A stretch of DNA of 64,000 bases from Armatimonadota bacterium (GTDB lineage Bacteria > Armatimonadota > UBA5829 > DSUL01), in contig JADLDK010000016.1 in assembly GCA_020846715.1 (NCBI GenBank), forward strand, positions 87,542-151,541, given 5' to 3'. Of the stretch, positions 18,300 to 26,495 are shown in pieces. Each line of letters starts with the position of its first letter. Position 1 is the first letter of the stretch. Under the pieces are notes generated by a model. That model saw only the letters and a program-made list of their open reading frames with translations, was not told the origin of the DNA and did no database searches. Made by a program: the position numbers and the translations under genes.

Positions 18300-18638
18300 T
18301 CAGTCCGGCTCTACACTCACCTGAAGACCGATCTGGCGCAGAACTCCCGCCACCCGATTGCAGTCGTCAAAATCGCCGGAGTACACCACAGCCTGCCCGG
18401 TCAGGTGCGCTTCCAGCATAATGACCTCGGCCTTCTGCAGAGAGTAGCCTGTCGCCTTCTGAATCTGAAGCGAAACCTGATCCATCGAGTGCTCGTCATC
18501 GTCAAAGAGAATGACTCTGTACGCCGGCGACCGCTCGCCTTCCAGGTCCTGAATCTGCTGGATAATTGACTCAGCGACAGGCGGAGCGTCAATGAGTGTT
18601 CGAGCAAGCTGAAGCGGGATAGCGGCAACAGTGTCCAT
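18300..18638 (-). CDS. clpS: ATP-dependent Clp protease adaptor ClpS
   Basis: The 112-residue protein has the ClpS core YRVILFDDDEHSMDQV, the binding-pocket His in IMLEAHLTG, and a C-terminal LRQIGLQVSVEPD. ClpS docks on ClpA/ClpC and delivers N-degron substrates. The family acid-rich DDxxxxMdxV loop and His are kept. The N-terminal extension (about 40 residues) contains a hydrophobic/charged helix rather than the usual short flexible tail. It is convergent with valS, 27 bases apart, and not in an operon with a clpA/clpC gene here. Confidence 0.88.
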   Translation of the reverse strand: MDTVAAIPLQLARTLIDAPPVAESIIQQIQDLEGERSPAYRVILFDDDEHSMDQVSLQIQKATGYSLQKAEVIMLEAHLTGQAVVYSGDFDDCNRVAGVLRQIGLQVSVEPD

Positions 18639-18783
18639 GTCGCTCTACATTATAAGACACTCACCACCGCGCGCACACTCTGCCAGAAGTTTTTTGTAGC
18701 CGCGCCAGAGGCCTGCTACAGATCGCGAAGAGCCATGCCCAGGGAGCGCAGCATCTCCAAAGCTTTGTCCGTGGAGACACAAC

Positions 18784-18812
18784 GAAAAACGCCGCCCGTA
18801 AACGAGCGGCGT
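18784..18812 (-). terminator. Rho-independent terminator of rplY/ctc
   Basis: On the minus strand an ACGCCGC/GCGGCGT stem with a 10-base loop runs into TTTTCGTT. It lies about 50 bases past the L25 stop. Confidence 0.8.
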
Positions 18813-18864
18813 CTTGATATCCAGGAAAGCCCTGACGCAGCAGCTTTCCTCAGAAGCGGTGAGT

Positions 18865-19527
18865 TTACCCTGCCGTGGCTTCTTCAGCCTGCGCGGGCGC
18901 ACCCGTCTGCTCTTCGCCGGCAGTCTCTGCGGCTTCGGCCTCTTCAGGAAGCGGCCCGGACACCGTAGCGACGCGGATCATAACAACCGGATCGTCCTCC
19001 GGCCCCATAAACTCCACGTCCGGTACTTTGATGTCGCCAATCTTGATCGCGTCTCCGATTTGCAGCTCGGTGATGTCAAGATCAATGCGCGGTGGGATGT
19101 TTGTGGGGAGCGCCTGAATCTGCAGTTCGCGGTGCAAATGATCCAGCATACCGCCCTGATTCTTGACGCCCTCCGCCTCACCAATCAGATGAACAGGGAC
19201 GGTCGTGGTGATCTTCTCGTCCATCGCAACTGTGTGGAAATCTACATGCAGCAGCCTGCGCGTGCGCGGGTCAAACTGAAGTTTGCTCACCATCACAGGC
19301 AAGGCGCTCAGTCCGTTGTCCGGAATGGACAGGTCTATAATGGCGTTGTCGCCCGCTTCAGTCTGAAGACAGGCCTTGAGATCGGCAAGCGGGACTTGGA
19401 CGCTGTACGAATGATCCACCTTCTTGCCGTACACCGTTCCGGGGACCTGGCCGTCCCTGCGCAGGGCCCTGGTGTGGCTCTTTTTGAATTCCGAGCGCAG
19501 CTCGGCTGTGAGTTTCTGTCGTTCCAT
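18865..19527 (-). CDS. rplY: 50S ribosomal protein L25/general stress protein Ctc
   Basis: This is a 220-residue long-form L25 (CTC family). The N-terminal 5S-rRNA-binding barrel (LTAELRSEFKKSHTRALRRD, GQVPGTVYGK) is followed by the TL5 C-terminal domain (IPPRIDLDITELQIGDAIKI) and an acidic Ala/Glu-rich tail. The length matches Ctc/TL5 proteins, not the short E. coli form. The start at ATG 19527 gives the usual MERQKLTAELR N-terminus; the frame is open about 190 bases further upstream but that part lacks family sequence. It has a clear terminator. Confidence 0.93.
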   Translation of the reverse strand: MERQKLTAELRSEFKKSHTRALRRDGQVPGTVYGKKVDHSYSVQVPLADLKACLQTEAGDNAIIDLSIPDNGLSALPVMVSKLQFDPRTRRLLHVDFHTVAMDEKITTTVPVHLIGEAEGVKNQGGMLDHLHRELQIQALPTNIPPRIDLDITELQIGDAIKIGDIKVPDVEFMGPEDDPVVMIRVATVSGPLPEEAEAAETAGEEQTGAPAQAEEATAG

Positions 19528-19653
19528 GCGAAGTCTCTTTAGTCTCCCGGTTGGCAAAAAAACAAGCCTGACAGGCGAAGGCCGCTGAAGCCAGGCAACC
19601 TGAGGAGTATACCCTGCGCCAGGGCACCTAGTCAAATTCTGCAAAGCGCTCCG

Positions 19654-19682
19654 TTGTACGACGGAACTCCTGCGGGTACATA
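19654..19682 (+). promoter_or_regulatory. Candidate promoter of the pyrophosphatase gene
   Basis: TTGTAC, a 17-base spacer, then TACATA, about 50 bases before ATG 19731. Four of six bases match in each box, so this is a moderate match only. Confidence 0.4.
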
Positions 19683-19730
19683 ATGGGAGTGTCTCTGCAT
19701 AACGATAGACACTGGACAAGGATTGCCACT

Positions 19731-20417
19731 ATGCCCGCTTCTCACTCTGATACTTTCGAATCGCTGATGGGTCTTCTCTACCGCGCTCATCCGTGGCACG
19801 GAGTCACCCTGCACCCGCAAACGCCTGAGTATCTGATCGCCTATATCGAGATTGTCCCGAGCGACACAGTCAAGTACGAGCTTGACAAAGCCACGGGAAT
19901 CCTGCGCGTGGACCGTCCGCAGCGCTACTCCAACGTCTGCCCATCTCTCTACGGACTTCTACCGCAGACTCTGTGTGGAGATCACCTGGCGCACCTGACG
20001 CGGGAGCGCACTGGACGTTCTGGAATCGTCGGTGACGGCGACCCTCTGGATATATGCGTGCTCACAGAGAAGGACGTCCCGCACGGAGACATTCTCATGA
20101 CAGTGACTCCGCTCGGCGGCTTTCGCCTGCTGGATCGCCACGAAGCAGACGACAAAATAATCGCTGTGCTGAAAGACGACGCGGTTTACGGCTCGTGCCA
20201 GTCAATCGAAGACCTGCCCTCGTCCATTCTGGAAAGGCTCAAACACTATTTCCTGACGTACAAGCAGGACCCGGACAACGACGAACACGTCTGCGAGATC
20301 GCCGACACGTACGGCCGCGAAGAAGCGCATGAAGTTATTCGCTGCTGCCGGCAGGACTACCAGGATGTGTTCGGAAACGTGAAGGAGAAGCTGGCGGCTA
20401 AAGTGAATCAGAAGTAA
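19731..20417 (+). CDS. ppa: Inorganic pyrophosphatase (soluble family I type)
   Basis: The 228-residue enzyme hydrolyses pyrophosphate, pulling biosynthetic reactions forward. The family signature is present as DGDPLDICVL, with the substrate-binding region IVPSDTVKYELDKATG and RVDRPQRYSNVCPSLYGLLPQT. It is longer than the 170-180 residues of typical bacterial enzymes, with an extended N-terminus and a C-terminal tail. ATG 19731 was chosen because AAGGA lies about 9 bases upstream; an upstream ATG at 19683 has none. A DUF1638 gene follows after 37 bases on the same strand. Confidence 0.92.
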   Translation: MPASHSDTFESLMGLLYRAHPWHGVTLHPQTPEYLIAYIEIVPSDTVKYELDKATGILRVDRPQRYSNVCPSLYGLLPQTLCGDHLAHLTRERTGRSGIVGDGDPLDICVLTEKDVPHGDILMTVTPLGGFRLLDRHEADDKIIAVLKDDAVYGSCQSIEDLPSSILERLKHYFLTYKQDPDNDEHVCEIADTYGREEAHEVIRCCRQDYQDVFGNVKEKLAAKVNQK

Positions 20418-20444
20418 CCTCGAATCTCGAGCCCAATCTGGCAC

Positions 20445-20450
20445 AAGGAG
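20445..20450 (+). promoter_or_regulatory. Shine-Dalgarno deciding the DUF1638 start
   Basis: AAGGAG is followed by T and two in-frame ATGs. Only the second (20455) has workable spacing of 4 bases; the first (20452) would be 1 base away. Confidence 0.7.
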
Positions 20451-20454
20451 TATG

Positions 20455-21201
20455 ATGCGTCTCAAGGTGCTGGCGTGCGACATTTTCCGCGACGAGATTG
20501 CTGCGGCCGCGCGCGGCTGCCCCCACGAACTCGACGTCACGATGATCGGCACGGACCGCTGCCACGAGAAGCCCAAACAGGGCAAAGCGGTGCTGCAGGA
20601 GGCCATTGACGCGTGCGCGGGACTGGGCTGGGATGCGCTGCTCATCGGCTACGGCCTGTGTGGACGTCTGATGGTGGGAATCCGTTCACAGGACACTCCT
20701 CTGGTTGTCCCGCGCTCGCACGACTGTCTGGGAGTGCTATTTGGATCTGCCGCGCGCTACCTTCAGTACTTCATGGACAATCCCGGCACGTACTATCTGA
20801 GCGGGGGATGGATAGAGCATGCCGAAGGTGAAGGGGGCGATCTCACGTCTCAGATGCAGATGGGCGAGATGTCCTTTGAGTACGAAGAGCTGATCGAGCA
20901 GTTTGGTGAGGACAACGCAAAGTATCTTTTTGAAGTGATGAGCGCGTGGCAACAGCACTACAAGAGCGCCACAGTCATCCTGCAGCAGGAAGACGACGAA
21001 AAAGCCCTGATGGAACGGGCGGAGACGCTGTGCGCGCCCAAAGGCTGGGCTGTGAACAAGCTCGCCGGTGACCTGGGATTGTTGCGCAGATGGTTGTACG
21101 GTGACTGGAATGACGCCGAGTTCCTGCGTGTCCCACCCGGACACACCGTGCAGGAGTCTCACGACGGCGGCATCTTCAAGTCCGAGCCTTCCCCCGTCTG
21201 A
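20455..21201 (+). CDS. DUF1638 domain-containing protein
   Basis: This protein of about 248 residues is of unknown function. It shows the DUF1638 landmarks LKVLACDIF, LLIGYGLCGRLMVGI, VVPRSHDCLGVLFGS, and the PGTYYLSGGWIEHAEG segment. Conserved Cys/His residues suggest metal binding, but this is not shown. Members are often found in methanogens and other anaerobes, some near corrinoid-dependent methyltransferases; no such gene is nearby here. It probably shares a transcript with the pyrophosphatase gene. No signal peptide or membrane segment is seen. Confidence 0.8.
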   Translation: MRLKVLACDIFRDEIAAAARGCPHELDVTMIGTDRCHEKPKQGKAVLQEAIDACAGLGWDALLIGYGLCGRLMVGIRSQDTPLVVPRSHDCLGVLFGSAARYLQYFMDNPGTYYLSGGWIEHAEGEGGDLTSQMQMGEMSFEYEELIEQFGEDNAKYLFEVMSAWQQHYKSATVILQQEDDEKALMERAETLCAPKGWAVNKLAGDLGLLRRWLYGDWNDAEFLRVPPGHTVQESHDGGIFKSEPSPV

Positions 21202-21211
21202 AAAGAAGTGA

Positions 21212-21330
21212 CGGCGGGGTATCCACCTGTACCCCGCCGCCGGATTAACGGCCTGCGGAAGATCTCGCCAGCTCTCCCGCAGGCCTTTAGCCCTCCGGTG
21301 CGGCGGAGGGTGCGCTGCAAGCTTTTTTTC
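21212..21330 (+). terminator. Triple hairpin and T-run after DUF1638
   Basis: Three perfect stems follow one another: CGGCGGGGTA/TACCCCGCCG, GCCTGCGG/CCGCAGGC and CCCTCCG/CGGAGGG. A TTTTTTT run begins 12 bases after the last. It ends the ppa-DUF1638 unit or is a structured 3' element. Confidence 0.55.
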
Positions 21331-21692
21331 TTTGTGAGCGCGCTTATGTGACGCAGGCGCTGACGAGGACACCCGGCTTTCTGCTTCCGTCCTGCCCTGG
21401 ACTTCTTGAACCGACGACGAGGGAGCAAGCTGTCTGAAGAACGCGAAATGCGGCGAGAAACGCGGTATCTCCATGATAAGCAATGAGCGCCCAGACTCAG
21501 AACCGTTAAAAATACCGGGTTTCAGCGATACGCAGGCAGATACAGTGACACAGGTGCGCGGTAAACCGGGGATGAGCGGGGTACGAAAGTGTTTTGAGGA
21601 AATGGGGCAAAAAATACTTCGCGAGAAGCGGAACCTTTATACCGCGTGAGACGTCTCAATAAATAGAAAGCTTCCCACCCTCCTTTCTAGAC

Positions 21693-21732
21693 AGACCCGG
21701 CGTTCCTGGAGAGCGCCGGGTTTTGTTTTTGT
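21693..21732 (+). terminator. Rho-independent terminator, plus strand
   Basis: CCCGGCG/CGCCGGG stem with an 11-base loop followed by TTTTGTTTTTG. The T-run is on the plus strand, so it ends a rightward transcript, not the convergent lemA transcript. No plus-strand gene lies just upstream. Confidence 0.8.
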
Positions 21733-21744
21733 CAGCGTTTCAGG

Positions 21745-22374
21745 TCAGTGCTGCGGCTGAAACTGTGCGCGCACCGGCTGAGTTACGACTTCGTCAATCT
21801 CGTAGTAGCCGTGCGTCTCGTATCCTCGCATACTCGCCACAGCGCTGGAAGGAAATCCCTGCACCAGGTTGTTGTAGTCGCGCACATTGCCGTTGAAAAA
21901 TCGGCGCGCCGCCTGAATGCGGTCTTCGGTGTTAACGAGCTCCCGCTGGAGGTGGAGGAAGTTTTCGCTGGCCTTGAGGTCTGGATAGGCTTCGCTGACA
22001 GCCAGCAACTGGCGAAGGCTTCCGACAAGCTGATTCTCGCTTTGAGCCTGGGCGCCCGCGGCGGCGGCCGGCAGGCTTTCGAAGGCTGAGAGCGCCTTCT
22101 CCCGCGCCGCAGTCACTGTTTCGAAGATTTTCTGTTCGTGGGCTGCGTAGCCCTTCACCGTAGCGGTCAGATTGGGGATCAGGTCATAGCGCCGGCGCAG
22201 CTCTGTGCCCACGTTGGACCAGGACTCCCGGATCAGGTTCTGCAGATTCACGAGCTGGTTGTTGACCGTCACTCCCCAGATAACAAGCAGCAGCGGCACT
22301 CCTATAAGAGCCGCCATCGCTGTTACGAGGGCTACGTCCAGACCACCGCCCACCGTACTTCCATATTCATTCAC
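21745..22374 (-). CDS. lemA: LemA family protein
   Basis: This 209-residue membrane protein has a short extracytoplasmic N-terminus, one membrane helix (MAALIGVPLLLVIWGVTV), then the LemA four-helix coiled domain: NQLVNLQNLIRESWSNVGTE, LRRRYDLIPNLTATVKGYA, EAYPDLKASENFLHLQ and ELVNTEDRIQAARRFFN. The family is widespread and of unclear function, often beside TPM-domain or protease genes; none is adjacent here. The start is a GTG at 22374. The PAP2 gene lies just upstream on the same strand, 70 bases away. Confidence 0.93.
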   Translation of the reverse strand: MNEYGSTVGGGLDVALVTAMAALIGVPLLLVIWGVTVNNQLVNLQNLIRESWSNVGTELRRRYDLIPNLTATVKGYAAHEQKIFETVTAAREKALSAFESLPAAAAGAQAQSENQLVGSLRQLLAVSEAYPDLKASENFLHLQRELVNTEDRIQAARRFFNGNVRDYNNLVQGFPSSAVASMRGYETHGYYEIDEVVTQPVRAQFQPQH

Positions 22375-22444
22375 ACGAGACTACCTACCGTTACAATCGC
22401 TCTCACACTGGCGTGTTCACGGCCTAGCATACCAAAAAACTCAC

Positions 22445-23191
22445 TCAACGGGAAGCGCGCCGCCACGCCGCAACTGCCCCGTAGACCGCGCACCCCAGCG
22501 CTGCGCCAGCTAAAGCGTCGGACGGCCAGTGAGCCAACCGCAGAACCCGCATCGTGGCGATGGTTATGGCAGCGGCTAGAAACAGAATGCGGTATCGGGG
22601 AAAGCAATCCCCAAGAGCCAGCGCCAGCGCAAAAGCAGTCGCGCTCTCCGCGCTGGGAAAGGACTGGTAGTAGCCCTGCTTGATGTGCCCGGTACGCCCG
22701 ACAGGGATGCACGGCCGGGATCGATGAACAATGAGCTTGATAAGAGTCGCCGCCAGTGCGCTGGAAAGCACTGCCACCGCTCCCCACAGTGCGGCCTGCC
22801 GCACAGAAGGGCGTTTGAGCGCAACGCCCAGCAGCCATAGCGCCACCAACGCCATCGCCAGCCTGTCCGCTTTGCCCAGAGGCGTGACAATCTCCCTCCA
22901 GTAGATGAAACCAGCAGATCCTCGCAGACTCATCAGGAGCGTGTGCGTCTGCCTGTCCAGAGTGAAGGCCGCTACGGCCGACAGCGCAATGAGAACCAGA
23001 GTCAGAGTGTACGCTGGACGGAGGCGCAACTTCGACGGCTCTGGCAGCAGATTTGCACGCCACAGTAGAGTGCGCCTCAAGATTCTTCGAGTCCTATCGG
23101 CCTGAGAGTCAGCAGAGCGCACGGGCGCCCCCGGCCGCACCCCGGCCCGGAGTTTTGAGCAAGACAAAACGTCAAGAAGACCTCCACACAT
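22445..23191 (-). CDS. PAP2-superfamily membrane phosphatase
   Basis: The protein of about 248 residues has five or six predicted membrane helices. It shows the three PAP2 motifs: KLIVHRSRP (C1), SFPSAESA (C2), and RVLRLAHWPSDALAG (C3, R-x5-H-x3-D). The C1 Lys/Arg/Pro and C3 Arg/His/Asp are kept, but the C2 His of the usual PSGH is Glu (PSAE). Relatives dephosphorylate lipid phosphates such as undecaprenyl diphosphate, phosphatidylglycerol phosphate or lipid A. Given the lipid A genes in the window, a lipid role is plausible. The start is uncertain: ATG 23191 was used, while the frame is open to GTG 23275 and a TTG nearer the first helix also fits. Confidence 0.82.
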   Translation of the reverse strand: MCGGLLDVLSCSKLRAGVRPGAPVRSADSQADRTRRILRRTLLWRANLLPEPSKLRLRPAYTLTLVLIALSAVAAFTLDRQTHTLLMSLRGSAGFIYWREIVTPLGKADRLAMALVALWLLGVALKRPSVRQAALWGAVAVLSSALAATLIKLIVHRSRPCIPVGRTGHIKQGYYQSFPSAESATAFALALALGDCFPRYRILFLAAAITIATMRVLRLAHWPSDALAGAALGCAVYGAVAAWRRASR

Positions 23192-23559
23192 CGCATAGTT
23201 GCGCCCGTTACGATCTTCAAACCTCCACCCACCCAAAGGGGAGACACAGGCAGGCAGCGCCATTTCTATGCGCACTAAGCTCGCGCGTTTGGGATCAGAG
23301 CCCCAACTCGGCCACGGTTACTGGAGTCGAGACGCTTAAGGGGCAAGGGCTTTTGCCCGGGGATACGAGCCGGAATTGCGCACAATAGTTGCGATCGCAG
23401 ATCGCCTGGCACGCCATTCTACGCATCAAAAAGCCACAACTCGAGTGAATCTCATACGTCTATCACGTCGCCAGCCAGTCTACATCCGAGAGCCGCGCAG
23501 CGCCAGTGCCGGGCACTATTGATAGCCTGTTTGCGATATAAAGAAAACTGAAGACCAGG
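23192..23559. other. Intergenic stretch, about 370 bp
   Basis: Divergent region between the PAP2 and SpoIIE-type genes. Short hairpins are present (for example GGGCAA/TTGCCC near 23343-23358), but no gene, RNA or convincing promoter was recognised. Confidence 0.4.
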
Positions 23560-24876
23560 ATGGCACTCTCAAGTACCCATAACGAGACCCCTCAAACCCT
23601 GCACGACACGCTCCAGCTTCTGATTATCGCGGGACGCTGGCTGATTGTCATTGCCGCGCTGATGGAAATCGCGGTGCTACTGCTGTTTCATTCCAGCCAC
23701 ATGTTCGCGCGCGGTAGTGAGGCTGCGTACGTTTTCACCTTTTTCATCGTCTATAACGTCGCGTCTCTCTACCTTGTGCACAGAGTGAGTTTTCAACGGC
23801 TGCCGATGGTGGTTTTTCTCGCGGTTGATCTCATTTTTGTCGCGTTCGCTTCGTACTATACCGGTGGCGCCAACAGTCCGTTTCTGGAACAGTGTTATCT
23901 GATAATCTTCGCGGGAGCGCTGTACTACGGGCTCTCCGGCGGCGTACTCACAGCGTTTGCGAGTGTGGCGATGGAGGTCTTTCTCGTCTCGCTCAACCCG
24001 CAGTGGCTATGGCAGGATGTGCGCGAAGTCGTCCCCTATTTTATAGTCGCTGGCTTGCTCACAGGGTACCTGGTGCACCAACTGCGGCACTGGTTCGAGC
24101 GCTATGTTGAGACGGAGGAGATATCCCACGAAAGAGAGCTGGAAGCGCAGATTGCCAGGCGGGAGATGGAGCTTGCGCGGCGCATGCAGCAGGCCATACT
24201 GCCCTCTGCGCCGCCTGCATTGAAGGGATTTGACATAGCCGCGCGCCTAGACTTCGCTTCAGAGGTGGGGGGCGACTTCTACCTGTTCTTTCCCGGCAAA
24301 GACAGGATGCAGATCGTTATCGGAGATGTCTCAGGCAAGGGCTTCGGCGCAGCGCTCATTTCCACCAGCATCGCCAACATGCTGCCCATCCTGCACCCAC
24401 TGGAGCGCCCGGTGGAGGCTCTGCAGGAGCTAAACCACGATCTGGAAGACCGCCTCCCGACAGACACGTTCGTCACGATGATCATCGCGGAAATTGCCAC
24501 ATCAACGGAAGATGTCACTCTGTGGAACTGCGGACATCCGCCGGCGCTGGTGTGGAAAGCCTCCACTGAGGAGGTGCGCGCCATCGAGCATTTTAATTCG
24601 GGGCTCGGCTTTCTGCCCGAGTGGAGCGGACTCCCCACGAGCGTGAAGTTAGGTGAAGGCGACGTCCTGCTGCTTTATACAGACGGCCTGACCGAAGCGA
24701 GAAACGTTGGGAGGGAGTGTTTCGACACCGAGCGCGCGTGCAATCTGCTGCGAAAGAGTGCGCACAAAAGCGCTCAGGAGATCGCTTCTTCTATTGCCAG
24801 CGATGTGCACTTGTGGGGCAGTGTTGTTGACGACATGACTATCATTGTCTGCAAGCGCATCCTCAGCGTTGCCTGA
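23560..24876 (+). CDS. SpoIIE/RsbU-type PP2C serine phosphatase, membrane-bound
   Basis: The 438-residue protein has five or six N-terminal membrane helices (about residues 20-175), a coiled-coil linker (ETEEISHERELEAQIARREM), the RMQQAILPSAPP segment typical of RsbU-like phosphatases, and a PP2C/SpoIIE domain. Metal-binding residues are visible in EVGGDFY, GDVSGKGFGAAL, YTDGLTEARN and DDMTIIVCK. Such phosphatases dephosphorylate anti-sigma antagonists (STAS proteins) in partner-switching control. No STAS or HATPase partner is nearby, so the target is unknown. The ATG follows directly on CAGG with poor spacing. It is convergent with the next gene, 3 bases apart. Confidence 0.92.
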   Translation: MALSSTHNETPQTLHDTLQLLIIAGRWLIVIAALMEIAVLLLFHSSHMFARGSEAAYVFTFFIVYNVASLYLVHRVSFQRLPMVVFLAVDLIFVAFASYYTGGANSPFLEQCYLIIFAGALYYGLSGGVLTAFASVAMEVFLVSLNPQWLWQDVREVVPYFIVAGLLTGYLVHQLRHWFERYVETEEISHERELEAQIARREMELARRMQQAILPSAPPALKGFDIAARLDFASEVGGDFYLFFPGKDRMQIVIGDVSGKGFGAALISTSIANMLPILHPLERPVEALQELNHDLEDRLPTDTFVTMIIAEIATSTEDVTLWNCGHPPALVWKASTEEVRAIEHFNSGLGFLPEWSGLPTSVKLGEGDVLLLYTDGLTEARNVGRECFDTERACNLLRKSAHKSAQEIASSIASDVHLWGSVVDDMTIIVCKRILSVA

Positions 24877-24879
24877 CTG

Positions 24880-26415
24880 TCAGCGCCCGCCCAGCCACAC
24901 AACCAGCTTGCTCAGCGCCAGATTCCCGTCGGAAGCGCGCAGCCGAAGGTCTTTTTCAGCAACTGACAGGTTCGTCTCAAAGCGCAAATCTCTCAGACGC
25001 ATTTGAGCTGTTTTCCACCGGCGGGTATTGTGGCGATCGAAACTCGCAGATGACTCAAAAGCGCTACCGTTCCAGTTGTAGTCCACAGTCACGGTCCCGC
25101 CGCCCTGATCGAAGTAGGTAACCGCGATGTCCACCACATCAATGCGAGTACTTCCGCGGCTTTCCTGAAGAATTGGGCTGTCTTCGATGTCGAGATAGAT
25201 GTACGGAAACTCTGGAGTTGTCTTCTTGCACTCGATGCCCGCCATCGAATCTGGCTGTGGGCGACACAGCGGCAGGTACGGCTCTCGAGGGTGGCAGGAC
25301 AGGATACCGTTGAACTCATCCTCAAAAACAGGACTGTAGTCCGGGTCGTGATAGCGCGGGCGCATCTGCGCAAAGCGGATGTACAGCGGGCCGGCCTGCC
25401 TGTACGACTTCATACCCAGATGCTGCGCCGCCCATTCGATATCCCTTCGCATCTCTGGCTTGCACAGGTCCGTTTCGTAAATCCAGAGATAGTCCGGACA
25501 GTCCAGTAAAGCCCGATTGATCGAAGACCGAAAGGTGGCCTTCTCCCAGCCCCAGGGCTCGCTGGTCGCCACACCCTGCTCGTAGATGCGCCTGGTCTTT
25601 CCGATGGTGTTAATAAAGATGCGGCTGAAGTGCTCGTGATCTGTGTAGGAGTAGTGAGCGCCCCAGCCGTTCTGCTTCAGATACAGCCCGTGCCGCACTG
25701 CAAACTCCGCAAGCTCATAGCCGATCACTTTGCGGTCCTGCGTGTGCGCATCCGGGCCGCCGATACTGATTGACAGGACAAGCGGGGTGCGTTTGAGAGC
25801 GTTCATAAAGACTCGCGCCATCCGTTTGCAGTGCTCAATATAGTGAGCATGAGTGTACCCCAGCTCCTGCCAGCGCTTTGACATCTGCTCGTTGTCTGTG
25901 TGAACGTAGGTTTCTTCCCAGCGGCCAACCCCGCCAATCTGCACAAACTCAATGCCCGGATTCCCGTCGTAACGCCGAGCCAGCGCACTAACCATCTCCG
26001 AATACTTCTGTACGAAAACAGGATTCCAGAACACCGGAAACACTATGTTCGAAGCGCTGAACTCATTTGAGTCCACTTTTGGAACGCGGTATCTGTCAAA
26101 CACCCAGTCTGGCGTGGCGCTGTTTTCGTTGCACGCGCTCATAATGCGAATGACAACTTTCTTTCCCGCGCTAACCCAGGGCCGCATCGTCTCATCAATC
26201 AGCTTCCAGTTGTAGCGCCCCTCCTCCGGCTCAATCTCCCGCCATTCGAACAACAGCTCTTTACCGGCGACAAGTGGGTCGCCGAGAGCGCAGTCCGAGC
26301 CGCGCGGAAATCCGCCGAAGAGGAAAATGCCGCCACCACTGCGAGCACTGGCGACACTGCACGAGGCGAGTAACAGAATCCAGACAGCAAGCATTGGAAG
26401 GAGTTGGGTCTTCAT
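24880..26415 (-). CDS. Lipoprotein with glycosidase-like TIM barrel
   Basis: This 511-residue protein has a signal peptide ending in a good lipobox (ILLLASC), then a TIM-barrel region resembling clan-A glycosidases (GH42/DUF4832-like): LFEWREIEPEEGRYNWKLID, VVIRIMSACNEN, FVQIGGVGRWEET, ATSEPWGWEKAT. Glu in the GRWEET and SEPWG blocks are candidate catalytic residues. A C-terminal beta-sandwich (VDYNWNGSAFE, LRLRASDGNLAL) may bind sugar. It is convergent with the SpoIIE-type gene and divergent from a sulfatase, suggesting polysaccharide use at the cell surface. The exact family was not fixed. Confidence 0.75.
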   Translation of the reverse strand: MKTQLLPMLAVWILLLASCSVASARSGGGIFLFGGFPRGSDCALGDPLVAGKELLFEWREIEPEEGRYNWKLIDETMRPWVSAGKKVVIRIMSACNENSATPDWVFDRYRVPKVDSNEFSASNIVFPVFWNPVFVQKYSEMVSALARRYDGNPGIEFVQIGGVGRWEETYVHTDNEQMSKRWQELGYTHAHYIEHCKRMARVFMNALKRTPLVLSISIGGPDAHTQDRKVIGYELAEFAVRHGLYLKQNGWGAHYSYTDHEHFSRIFINTIGKTRRIYEQGVATSEPWGWEKATFRSSINRALLDCPDYLWIYETDLCKPEMRRDIEWAAQHLGMKSYRQAGPLYIRFAQMRPRYHDPDYSPVFEDEFNGILSCHPREPYLPLCRPQPDSMAGIECKKTTPEFPYIYLDIEDSPILQESRGSTRIDVVDIAVTYFDQGGGTVTVDYNWNGSAFESSASFDRHNTRRWKTAQMRLRDLRFETNLSVAEKDLRLRASDGNLALSKLVVWLGGR

Positions 26416-26495
26416 AGCGGGTAGTTAAGTCTAACAGCTTCATCTGCCGCATGACAATCGGACTGGCGGCGGTTTTACAGAGCGAGGAATCAGCG

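Larger units (their letters stand above)
21202..21744. other. Gene-free stretch, 543 bp, with hairpins and a palindrome
   Basis: No credible coding region. It starts with three strong hairpins in a row (21212-21239, 21251-21284, 21291-21310) ending in a T7 run at 21323-21329. Further on there is a perfect 12-base palindrome TGAGACGTCTCA (21647-21658), and a plus-strand terminator stands at 21694-21732. The 360 bases between the two T-runs may hold a small RNA. Confidence 0.5.

Noticed and set aside
21361..21400. Minus-strand CAGGACGGAAGCAG resembling the SRP RNA loop
   Set aside because: The GGAA loop is closed by only one pair instead of the conserved three-pair stem and internal loop; no supporting arms.
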